Below are positions 1-13,400 of a stretch of DNA of 64,000 nt, in pieces. Each line of letters begins with the position of its first letter. The first letter of the stretch is position 1. The notes below the pieces were generated by a model, which saw only the letters and a program-made list of their open reading frames with translations, had not been told where the DNA came from and did no database searches. The DNA is from Gavia stellata (taxonomy: Eukaryota > Chordata > Aves > Gaviiformes > Gaviidae). The DNA lies in NCBI RefSeq assembly GCF_030936135.1, contig NC_082636.1:78770-142769 (forward strand), written 5' to 3'. The position numbers and the translations under genes were made by a program.

Positions 1-300
1 GTCTAACTCATGGTGGTCTGCCCCATGGTGGTCTGCCCCACGGCGGGGCCAGCAGGTCTGCCCCACGGTGACGTCAACAGGCCTACAGCAGTGGGGTCAA
101 CAGGTCTACCCCACGGTGGTCTGCCCCATGGTGGGGCCAACGGATCTGCCCCACGGTGACGTCAAGAGGCCTACGGCAGTGGGGTCAACAGGTCCACCCC
201 ACGGTGGAGTCAATGGGTCTACCCCATGACAGGGCCAACAGGTCTACCCCAAAGACGGTGACCTGGGTCTTCTCCTGCCCCTCTGAGACCTGGGGCAACT
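1..300. repeat. GC-rich minisatellite at left edge
   Basis: Imperfect tandem copies of a unit built on GGTCTRCCCCACGGTG and GGTCAACAGG run from the left edge to about 265. I see no gene here. The repeat lies just beyond the 3' end of the minus-strand protease gene. Confidence 0.6.
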
Positions 301-370
301 CGGGACACCTTCACCTGCCAGGGCCGGGCTCCACCCCTTAAAAACCTGGTGAAAAGCCACCTCGAAAAAC

Positions 371-376
371 TTTATT
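371..376 (-). terminator. poly(A) signal of the kallikrein-like gene
   Basis: The plus strand reads TTTATT, so the minus strand has a perfect AATAAA 185 bases downstream of the protease stop codon. Cleavage would fall near 350-360. Confidence 0.75.
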
Positions 377-560
377 CATCGACTTCTCAACGGGGCCCTG
401 CGCTCAAATCCCTGCCCGCCCCCTCCCTCCCCAGGGCACGTGCCCCAGCGCTCGGACCGGCCGGCTCTGGGGACCTTCATCAGGGAGGAGGAGGAGGAAG
501 AGGAGGAGTGGGGTCCATCCCATGGCCGTTGGGTCTGGGGATGGATTGGGGACGGGGGGC

Positions 561-3690
<3,130 letters not shown>

Positions 3691-3723
3691 GCCGGAGGGC
3701 CGGGAGCTGCGGGGAGATGGCGA

Positions 3724-5090
3724 GGGGGTGAGTCAGGGTGGGGGTCAGGGTGGGGGTCAGGGTGGGGGGTCAGGGTGGGGGTCAGGGTGGGGGTCAGGGT
3801 GGGGGGTCGGGGTGGGGACATGGACCTTTGGGGACAGGGGGTGTCGGGAGGACAGGAGGTAAATGAGGGTGGGGGGAAGGAGGGGAGGGAGGGTGGGAAA
3901 GGGGGGAGGGAGGATGGGAAAAGGGGGAAGGAAAAGGGGGAAGGGAGGTGGGAAAAGAGGGAAGGGAGGACAGGAAAGGGGTAAGAGAGGACGGGAAAGA
4001 GGGAAGGGAAAAGGGGGAAGGGAGGTGGGAAAAGGGGAAGGGAGGTAGGAAAAGAGGGAAGGAAGGACAGGAAAGGGGGAAGGGAAAAGGGGGAAGGGAG
4101 GATGGGAAAGGGGAAAGGGAAAAGGGGGAAGGGAGGATGGGAAAGGGGAAAGGGAGGACAGGAAAGAAGGAATGGAAAAGGGGGAAGGGAGGATGGGAAA
4201 AGAGGGAAGGGAAAAGAGGGGAGGGAGGTGGGAAAAGAGGGAAGGGAGGTGGGAAAAGAGGGAAGGGAGGACAGGAAAGGGGAAAGGGAGGATGAGAAAG
4301 AAGGAAGGGAAAAGGGGGAAGGGAGGACAGGAAAGGGGGCAAGGAAAAGGGGGAAGGGAGGATGGGAAAGAGGAAAGGGAAGGCAGGAAAGAAGGAATGG
4401 AAAAGGGGGAAGGGAGGATGGGAAAAGAGGGAAGGGAGGACAGGAAAGGGGAAAGGGAGGATGAGAAAGAAGGAAGGGAAAAGGGGGAAGGGAGGACAGG
4501 AAAGGGGGCAAGGAAAAGGGGGAAGGGAGGATGGGAAAAAAGGGAAGGGAAAAGAGGGAAGGCAGGACGGGAAAGAAGGAGGGGAAAAGGGGGAAGGGAG
4601 GATGGGAAAGGGGGAAGGGAGGACGGGAAAGGGGGAAGGAAAAAGGGGGAAGGGTGGATGGGAAAAGAGGGAAGGGAGAAGAGGGAAGGGAGGTGGGAAA
4701 AGAGGGAAGGGAGGACAGGAAAGGGGAAAGGGAGGATGAGAAAGAAGGAAGGGAAAAGGGGGAAGGGAGGACGGGAAAGGGGGAAAGGAAAAGGGGGAAG
4801 GGAGGATGGGAAAGAGGAAAGGGAAGGCAGGAAAGAAGGAATGGAAAAGGGGGAAGGGAGGATGGGAAAAGAGGGAAGGGAAAAGGGGGAAGGGAGGACG
4901 GGAAAGGGGGAAGGCAAAAGGGGGAAGGGAGGATGGGAAAAGAGGGAAGGGAAAAGGGAGGATGGGAAAGGGGGAAGGAGGACGGGAAAGGGGGAAGGGA
5001 AAAGGGAGGATGGGAAAGGGGGAAGGGAGGGGAGGGGAGGACAAGGGAGGACGAGAAAGCGGAGAGGGCGAGAGGGAGGGCAGGGGGAGG
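3724..5090. repeat. GTCAGGGTGGGG repeats and long polypurine tract in 5' intron
   Basis: A 12-bp GTCAGGGTGGGG repeat covers 3725-3815. A tract of more than 1 kb built from GGGAAGGGAGGAYGGGAAA follows and is almost purely purine on the plus strand, hence pyrimidine in the sense strand of the protease gene. It lies in the intron between the predicted non-coding first exon (donor at 5227) and the exon carrying the start codon (acceptor at 3707-3708). Confidence 0.9.
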
Positions 5091-5227
5091 GACGAGAGAA
5101 GCCGGGATGGCCGGAGCCGCCCTGACTCCCCCTCGGGGCACTCCAGGGACCCCCCACCCTCTCCCCCCACCCCAAAATGGGTGCCACCCCCCCCCCCCCC
5201 CCAACCCCCAGGGCCCCATCTTCCTAC

Positions 5228-5330
5228 CGAGGGCTGGCGTGGGGCCGGGAGGCCACGGGGAGGGGAGTTTCCACGGGAGCGCGGCCGCGGGCGCGTCTTC
5301 CTCCTGCCACGGCCAAGGCCGGGTTTTTAT
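5228..5330 (-). promoter_or_regulatory. TATA-like promoter and non-coding exon 1 of protease gene
   Basis: On the minus strand an AGATAAAAA sequence (ATAAAAA at 5324-5330) lies about 30 bases ahead of a plausible start site near 5297. The short exon that follows ends at a good donor, CTCG|GTAGGAAG, at 5228. The acceptor CCCGCAG at 3707 then joins 16 bases ahead of the ATG. The AGATAA core also fits a GATA-factor site. This is inferred from spacing and splice motifs only. Confidence 0.5.
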
Positions 5331-5459
5331 CTGGGGCCGGAGGAGGAAACGGCTTCCTCCGCCTTCTCCTCTAATCCGGCACCTTCCGCCAGGCTCCGGG
5401 AAACCCGTGGCGTGGGGTGGCCCCACGGGGTGGGTGGGTGGGGGAAAGGGGTGGGAGGA

Positions 5460-7320
5460 GGATGGTGGAGAGGGCACCGGGATGTGGCTCTGGTGGGGGT
5501 CGAGCCCAAAACGTGGCTCCTTGACGGGTGTCGGAACCTGGAGCTGGAGGAGGATGGTTGAGGGGACACCGGGACACATCTCCAGTGGGATCGAGCCCAA
5601 AACGTGGCTCCTCACCGGAGACGGGACCTTCATTGGGCAGTTGAGGGGACACCGGGACACATCTCCAGGGAGTTGACCCCAAAACGTGGCTCCTCACCAG
5701 AGATGGGACCTTCGTTGGGCAGTTGAGGGGACACCGGGACACGTCTCCGTGAGGACCTCGACAAAACGTGGCTCCTCACCGGAGACGGGACCTTCGTTGG
5801 GCAGATGAGGGGACACCGGGACTCATCTCCAGGGGTTCGACCACAAAATGTGGCTCCTTGACGGGTGTCGGAACCTGGAGCTGGAGGAGGATGGTTGAGG
5901 GGACACCGGGACACATCTCCAGTGGGATCGAGCCCAAAACGTGGCTCCTCACTGGAGACGGGACCTTCGTTGGGCAGTTTGAGGGGACACCGGGACACAT
6001 CTCCAGGGAGTTGACCCCAAAACGTGGCTCCTCACCGGACACGGGACCTTCGTTGGGCAGTTTGAGGGGACACCGGGACACATCTCCAGTGGGATCGAGC
6101 CCAAAACGTGGCTCCTCCACCGGACACTGGGACCTTCGTTGGGCAGTTGAGGGGACACCGGGGACACATCTCCAGGGGGTCAATCCCAAAACGTGGCTCC
6201 TTGATGGGTGTCGGAACCTGGAGCTGGAGGAGGATGGTTGAGGGGACACCAGGACACGTCTCCAGTGGGATCGAGCCCAAAACGTGGCTCCTCACCAGAC
6301 ACGGGTTGGGCAGTTGAGGGGACACCGGGACATGTCTCCAGGGGGGTCAATCCCAAAACGTGGCTCCTTGACGGGTGTCGGAACCTGGAGCTGGAGGAGG
6401 ATGGTTGAGGGGACACCAGGACACGTCTCCAGTGGGATCGAGCCCAAAACGTGGCTTCCTCACTGGAGACGGGACCTTCGTTGGGCAGTTGAGGGGACAC
6501 CGGGACACATCTCCGGAGGGTCAATCCCCAAAACGTGGCTCCTCACCGGACATGGGACAAGGGTTGGGCAGTTGAGGGGACACCAGGACACATCTCCAGG
6601 AGGTTCGACCCCAAAACGTGGCTCCTCACTGGAGACGGGACCTTCGTTGGGCAGTTGAGGGGACACTGGGACTCATCTCCAGGGCATCAATCCCAAAACG
6701 TGGCTCCTTGACGGGTGTCGGAACCTGGAGCTGGAGGAGGATGGTTGAGGGGACACCGGGACACGTCTCCAGTGGGATCGAGCCCAAAACGTGGCTCCTC
6801 ACCGGAGACGGGACCTTCGTTGGGCAGTTGAGGGGACACCGGGACACTCTCCAGGGGGTCAATCCCAAAACGTGGCTCCTTGACGGGTGTCAGAACCTGG
6901 AGCTGGAGGAGGATGGTTGAGGGGACACCGGGACACGTCTCCAGTGGGATCGAGCCCAAAACGTGGCTCCTCACCGGACACAGGACAAGGGTTGGGCAGT
7001 TGAGGGGACACCGGGACATGTCTCCAGTGGGATCGAGCCCCAAAACGTGGCTCCTCACCGGAGATGGGACCTTCGTTGGGCAGTTGAGGGGACACCGGGG
7101 ACACATCTCCGGAGGGTCAATCCCAAAACGTGGCTCCTCACCGGACACGGGACAAGGGTTGGGCAGTTGATGGGACACCGGGGACACATCTCCGGAGGGT
7201 CAATCCAAAACGTGGCTCCTCACCGGACACAGGCCCAGGATTGGGCCGAGAGGTGCTGGGGCGTGGCTCTGGTGGGGGTCAACCCCAAAACCGTGGCTCC
7301 TCATTGGACGCAGGACCGGG
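5460..7320. repeat. intergenic minisatellite, about 83-bp unit
   Basis: About 22 imperfect copies, each carrying AAAACGTGGCTCCT, GGACCTTCGTTGGGCAG and GGGGACACCGGGACA. Some copies swap in a variant half, TGTCGGAACCTGGAGCTGG. There is no convincing gene. The unit lies between the two divergently transcribed secreted-protein genes. Confidence 0.85.
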
Positions 7321-7740
7321 GTCAGCTGAGGACAGGCCACGACGTGGCTCGCCCTTTGCCCCGCCCCTTTTTGCCCCGTCTCCCCGCCCCCCCCCCCCCG
7401 GCCTCTCTCCATCCTCCCCTCCCCCCCCCTCCCCAGTTGCTCCCAGTTCAACCCACAGCACCTTGGTGGACCCGCCCAGTTGGCCACGCCCGGCCCCGCC
7501 CGGCCCCCGCCCGGGATCCACCGGCTGGAGCGAGTCTACCAGTTCTCCCACCATCCCAGTTGAACCCCGTCACTGGGTTGAACTGGGCGGGGCCGGGTGG
7601 ACGCAACCCCGCCGGATTAGTCGGGACTCGCCCTGGGCCCCCCCACGGCGGCCAATCAGCTTTGAGCTCATTAAGAGGCGCCGTAACGAGCTCAGGGGTT
7701 AATTGAGCTCCGGGCTGTGATTAACGTGGGCCGGCAGGGA
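7321..7740. other. short non-repetitive GC-rich stretch with CCAAT and AT-rich motifs
   Basis: One of the few unique intergenic stretches. It holds GCCAATCA near 7651, then TTAAGAGGCG, GGTTAATTGAGC and GTGATTAAC, which loosely resemble homeodomain/HNF1-type half sites. No coding potential is seen. It may be a regulatory remnant between the divergent genes, but nothing here proves that. Confidence 0.3.
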
Positions 7741-7743
7741 GCC

Positions 7744-8334
7744 CCCCCAACTCTGCCCCATATGTGGGGGGGCCCCGCCCCGAACTCTGCCCCCAACAAG
7801 GGGTGACCCCGAACTCTGCCCCCCAACAAGAGACCCTTAACTCTGCCCCACAACCAGGAGCCCCCCAACTCTGCCCCACACATGTAGGTGCACCCCGAAC
7901 TCTGCCCCCCAACAAGGACACAACCTTATCTCTGCCCCCCAACAAGGAGACCCTGAACTCTGCCCCCCAACAAGACCCTTAACTCTGCCCCACAACCAGG
8001 AGCCCCGCAACTCTGCCCCACACATGTAGGTGCACCCCGAACTCTGCCCCCCAACAAGGACACAACCTTATCTCTGCCCCCCAACAAGGAGACCCTGAAC
8101 TCTGCCCCCCAACAAGACCCTTAACTCTGCCCCACAACCAGGAGCCCCCCAACTCTGCCCCACACATGTGGGTGCACCCCGAACTCTGCCCCCCAACAAG
8201 GACACAACCTTATCTCTGCCCCCCAACAAGGAGACCCTGAACCTCTGCCCCCAACAAGACCCTTAACTCTGCCCCACAACCAGGAGCCCCCCAACTCTGC
8301 CCCACACATGTGGGTGCACCCCAAAATCTGCCCA
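7744..8334. repeat. 142-bp higher-order repeat
   Basis: Sub-units of AACTCTGCCCCCCAACAAG are arranged in a 142-bp higher-order unit, which also carries CACACATGTRGGTGCACC and CCACAACCAGGAGCCCC. About four copies are seen before the sequence runs into the N gap. Confidence 0.9.
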
Positions 8335-8534
8335 NNNNNNNNNNNNNNNNNNNNNNNNNNNNNNNNNNNNNNNNNNNNNNNNNNNNNNNNNNNNNNNNNN
8401 NNNNNNNNNNNNNNNNNNNNNNNNNNNNNNNNNNNNNNNNNNNNNNNNNNNNNNNNNNNNNNNNNNNNNNNNNNNNNNNNNNNNNNNNNNNNNNNNNNNN
8501 NNNNNNNNNNNNNNNNNNNNNNNNNNNNNNNNNN
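8335..8534. other. assembly gap of exactly 200 N
   Basis: A run of 200 Ns separates the 142-bp repeat from a different GGATGGA-type repeat. The round length suggests a placeholder of unknown true size. Confidence 0.99.
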
Positions 8535-9570
8535 TGATGAATGGAGGGAGGGATGGACAGAGGGATGGTTGGAGGGATGGAGGGAGGGGGAGAGGGAGAG
8601 AGGGGTGGAGGGATGGGTGGAGGGAGGGATGGAGGGATGGGTGGAGGGATGGAGGGATCATTGGAGGGATGGTTGGAGGGATGGTTGGAGGGATGGAGGG
8701 TGGGGGAGAGGGAGAGAGGGGTGGAGGGATGGGTGGAGGGAGGGATGGAGGGGTGAACAGAGGGAGGGAGGGAGGAATGAGTTGAGGGATCATTGGAGGG
8801 AGGGAGGGAGGGAGGGATGGTCAGAGATGAATGATTGGAGGGATGGATGGACAGACAGACAGACGGAGGGAGGGAGGGATGGGTGGACAGATGGACGGAG
8901 GGATGGGTGGAAGGAGAGAGGGAGGGAGGGAGGGAGGGAGAGGTGGAGGGATGGACAGAGGGATGAATCACTGGAGGGACGGACGGTTGGAGGGAGCGTT
9001 GGGTGGATGGATGGAGCGGGGGTGGAGAGAAGGATGGACAGACGGACGGATGGACAGATGGATGGAGGGGTGGTTGGATGGAGAGAAGGATGGACAGACA
9101 GACGGATGGATGGAGGGGTGGTTGGGTGGAGATATGGACGGACAGATGGACAGATGGATGGAGAGGTGGTTGGATGGAGCTATGGATGGACAGACGGACG
9201 GATGGATGGAGGGGTGGTTGGACGGAGATATGGATGGACAGACAGACAGATGAATGGAGGGGTGGTTGGATGGAGATATGGACGGAAGGACAGACGGATG
9301 GATGGAGGGGTGGTTGGATGGAGCTATGGACGGACAGATGGACAGATGGATGGAGGGGTGGTTGGATGGAGATATGGACGGACAGATGGACAGATGGATG
9401 GAGGGGTGGTTGGATGGAGATATGGACAGACAGACGGATGGATGGAGGGGTGGCTGGGTGGAGATATGGATGGACAGACGGACAGATGGATGGCGGTATG
9501 GATGGACAGATGGATGGAGGGATGGAAGGATCATTGGCTGGACATACGGACGGACAGACGGACGGACAGC
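8535..9570. repeat. GGATGGA/GGACAGACGG repeat ahead of the giant gene
   Basis: Purine-rich (GGATGGAGG)n grades into a unit of about 57 bp with GGTTGGATGGAGATATGG and ACAGACGGATGGATGG. Nothing coding is supported. It ends about 200 bp upstream of the predicted promoter of the giant secreted-protein gene. Confidence 0.85.
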
Positions 9571-9786
9571 GGCACCCACGGGTGGACAGATGGACGGAGG
9601 GGGAGACCCCAGAGGACCCACCCCACCACCACCAGCCCCACCCGCCGCCCCACTGGCGCCAGCCTGGACCCAGAGCCGTCCAGCCCCAGATCTTATCTCT
9701 GCCCTGGGGCCAGGGTGCCCCCAGGCCCCGCCCCCTCCACAGGGACCAGTGGGGCGGCACTGGGAGGGGGGCGGAGCCAGCACGCC

Positions 9787-9864
9787 ATTGGTTGACGCCA
9801 CCCCATTGGCCCCTACAAAAACCCGGAGCCTTTGGAGGAGTCACAGCCCCGTGGCCCCGGGAAG
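9787..9864 (+). promoter_or_regulatory. promoter and non-coding exon 1 of the FOLN-array/VWD gene
   Basis: Two inverted CCAAT boxes (ATTGG at 9787 and 9805) precede a TATA-like TACAAAAA at 9814-9821. About 30 bases later transcription could begin near 9843, and the short exon ends at the strong donor GGGAAG|GTGAGT at 9864. The next exon starts exactly at the ATG after TGGGGCAG at 10438. TATA plus CCAAT suits a tissue-restricted gene. Inferred from motif order and spacing. Confidence 0.55.
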
Positions 9865-10438
9865 GTGAGTCCTGGACACCTGGGTCCCCTGTCCAGCTGT
9901 GGGGTCTATGGGGCAGGGTCTATGGGGTGGAGTGGGGCAGGGTGCGTTCCGGACGCCTGGGTCCTCTTTCCTTTCTGGGGGTCTATGGGGCAGGGTGGGT
10001 CCCCGGACACCTGGGTCCCCTGCCCTGCTATGGGGTCTATGGGGCAGGGTGGGTCCCTGGACACCTCGGTCCCCTGCTCTGCTATGGGGTCTATGGGGCA
10101 GGGTGGGTCCCTGGACGCCTGGGTCCCCTGTCCTGCTATGGGGTCTATGGGGCAGAGTGGGTCCCCGGACGCCTGGGTCCCCTGTCCTGCTATGGGGTCT
10201 ATGGGGCAGGGTGGGTCCCCAGACGCCTGGGTCCCCTGTCCAGCTGTGGGGTCTATGGGGCAGGGTGGGTCCCGAGCGCCGGGGTCCCCTGTCCAGCTGT
10301 GGGGTCTATGGGGCAGGGTGGGTCCCCGGATGCCTGGGTCCCCTGCCCTGCTATGGGGTCTGTGGGGCAGAGTGGGTCCCGGGCGCCTGGGTCCCCCCAC
10401 CCCCTTTCTCACGGTCCTCTCTCCAACGTGTGGGGCAG
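9865..10438. repeat. 54-bp minisatellite in intron 1
   Basis: About nine copies of a 54-bp unit (GGTCTATGGGGCAGGGTGGG, TCCCCGGACGCCTGGGTCC) fill the intron between the non-coding exon and the signal-peptide exon. The repeat begins within a few bases of the donor. Confidence 0.85.
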
Positions 10439-13400
10439 ATGGGGCCTCCTCGGACGTTCCTCCTCTGGGTTTGGTTCCTGCTCCAGTGCGGTGAGTCCCA
10501 TTTGGCCAAAATCCCCCTTTCTCCACCCAAATTCCACCTTTTCCATATCCGGCCCCAAATTCCGCATATCCGGCCCCAAATCCACCCACCCTTCCGTTCC
10601 ACCTCTCCCTTTGCATCTCCAGCCCCAAATTGGGCGTTTTCAGCCCCAAATCCACGCACCCTTTCACTCCACCTCTCCTTTTTCATCTCCGGCCCCAAAT
10701 TCGGCATTTCCAGCCCCAAATTCGGCATTTCTGGCCCCAAATCCACGTGCCCTTCCATTCCACCTCTCCCTTTGCATCTCCAGCCCCAAATTCGGCATTT
10801 CCGGCCCCAAATCCACACACCTTTCCATTCCACCTCTCCCTTTGCATCTCCAGCCCCAAATTTGGCATTTCCAGCCCCAAATCCATGCGCCCTTCCATTC
10901 CACCTCTCTTTTTCCATCTCCAACCCCATATTTGGCATTTGCAGCCCCAAATCCACACACATTTTCATTGCACCTCTCCATCTCCAACCCCAAATTCGGC
11001 ATTTCCGGCCCCAAAGCCACTCACGCTTTCATTCCACCTCTCCTCTTCCATCTCCGGCCCCAAATTCGGCATATCCGGCCCCAAATTCGGCATTTCCGGC
11101 CCCAAATCCATGCGCCCTTCCATTCCACCTCTCCTTTTCCATCTCCAACCCCATATTTGGCATTTGCAGCCCCAAATCCACACACATTTTCATTGCACCT
11201 CTCCATCTCCAGCCCCAAATTCGGCATTTCCGGCCCCAAATCCATGCGCCCTTCCATTCCACCTCTCCCTTTGCATCTCCAGCCCCAAATTTGGCATTTG
11301 CAGCCCCAAATCCACACACATTTTCATTGCACCTCTCCATCTCCAGCCCCAAATTCGGCATTTCTGGCCCCAAATCCACACGCCCTTCCATTCCACCTCT
11401 CCTCTTCCACCTCCAACCCCAAATTCGGCTTTTCCAGCCCCAGAGCCACTCTCGCTTTCATTCCACCTTTCCCTTTCCATCCCCAACCCCAAATTCGGCA
11501 TTTCCGGCCCCAAAGCCACTCACGCTTTCATTCCACCTCTCCTCTTCCATCTCCGGCCCCAAATTCGGCATATCCGGCCCCAAATTCGGCATTTCCGGCC
11601 CCAGAGCCACTCACGCTTTCATTCCACCTTTCCCTTTCCATCCCCAACCCCAAATTTGGCATTTCCAGCCCCAAATTCCCTTTAGAATGGGCAGCAGTGA
11701 GTGCTCAATCCCTACGCAAGCCCCTGGAGAGTCCCCACCCTTAAATCCCCCCATGACTGTAGACCGAAGGGAGGAAAGAGCGAGTTTGAGTGGGAGGAGA
11801 ACAAAAAACAATGGGGAATTCTGCCTCATTGGACAACAGAAGAAGCTTCACACACACACACACAGAGACGCAGTGGATTCTCTGCTGTCTGATAAGGGGT
11901 TGGGCTGTTGCTCACTGACCTCTGGGTTTTATTCCCCAGGTGCCGATCCACCGGCCCAGAGCGGAGCCAAACTCTGCCTTGGGGTGCGATGCGGACCGGG
12001 GAGCACGTGCAGAATGTCCGACGCCGGGCCCAAATGCGTCCCCTTGCCCTCATGCAAAAACTACCAGTGCAAGGAGGGGACGCAGTGCAAGATGGTGGAC
12101 GGGTGGCCAAAATGTGTCCCACTGCCTTCGTGCAAGAACGTCCGCTGTGGAGAAGGAACGGAGTGCAAAATGGTGGATGGGTGGCCCAAGTGCGTCCCGT
12201 TGCCTTCATGCAAGAACACCCGTTGTGAAGCCGGAACCCAGTGCAAGATGGTGGACGGGTGGCCCAAGTGTGTCCCACTGCCTTCGTGCAAGAACATCCG
12301 TTGTGAAGCCGGAACCCAGTGCAAGATGGTGGACGGGTGGCCAAAATGTGTCCCACTGCCTTCATGCAGGAACGTCCGTTGTGGAGCTGGAACCCAGTGC
12401 AAGATGGTGGACGGGTGGCCCAAATGTGTCCCGTTGCCTTCGTGCAAGAACATCCGTTGTGAAGCCGGAACGCAGTGCAAGATGGTGGACGGGTGGCCCA
12501 AGTGTGTCCCGTTACCATCGTGCAAGAACATCCGCTGTGGAGAAGGAACCCAGTGCAAGATGGTGGACGGGTGGCCAAAATGTGTCCCACTGCCTTCGTG
12601 CAAGAACGTCCGTTGTGGAGCCGGAACCCAGTGCAAGATGGTGGACGGGTGGCCCAAATGTGTCCCGTTGCCTTCATGCAAAAACGTCCGTTGTGGAGAA
12701 GGAACCCAGTGCAAGATGGTGGACGGGTGGCCAAAATGTGTCCCACTGCCATCGTGCAAGAACATCCGTTGTGGAGAAGGAACCCAGTGCAAGATGGTGG
12801 ACGGGTGGCCAAAATGTGTGCCACTGCCTTCGTGCAAGAACGTCCGTTGTGGAGCCGGAACCCAGTGCAAGATGGTGGACGGGTGGCCCAAATGTGTGCC
12901 ACTGCCATCGTGCAAGAACGTCCGTTGTGGAGCCGGAACCCAGTGCAAGATGGTGGACGGGTGGCCCAAGTGTGTCCCGTTACCATCGTGCAAGAACGTC
13001 CGTTGTGGAGCCGGAACCCAGTGCAAGATGGTGGACGGGTGGCCCAAGTGTGTCCCGTTGCCTTCATGCAAGAACGTCCGTTGTGGAGAAGGAACCCAGT
13101 GCAAGATGGTGGACGGGTGGCCCAAGTGCGTCCCATTACCATCATGCAAGAACGTCCGTTGTGGAGCCAGAACCCAGTGCAAGATGGTGGATGGGTGGCC
13201 CAAGTGCGTCCCATTACCATCGTGCAAGAACATCCGTTGTGAAGCTGGAACCCAGTGCAAGATGGTGGACGGGTGGCCCAAGTGTGTCCCACTGCCTTCG
13301 TGCAAGAACGTCCGCTGTGGAGAAGGAACGGAGTGCAAAATGGTGGATGGGTGGCCCAAGTGCGTCCCGTTGCCTTCATGCAAGAACACCCGTTGTGAAG

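Noticed and set aside
7744-9570. CRISPR-like or centromeric-satellite interpretation of the tandem arrays
   Set aside because: Repeats are directly adjacent with no unique spacers, the genes are spliced vertebrate genes, and each array is local and short.
9899-10438. Extending the giant protein upstream to the start of its long open frame
   Set aside because: The frame crosses two introns of minisatellite. The ATG at 10439 follows an acceptor, opens a signal peptide and splices in phase to 11940.
11689-11702. Possible 11-base micro-exon TTTAG|AATGGGCAGCA|GTGAGT in intron 2
   Set aside because: It would change the phase into the array exon and break the frame; direct joining works.
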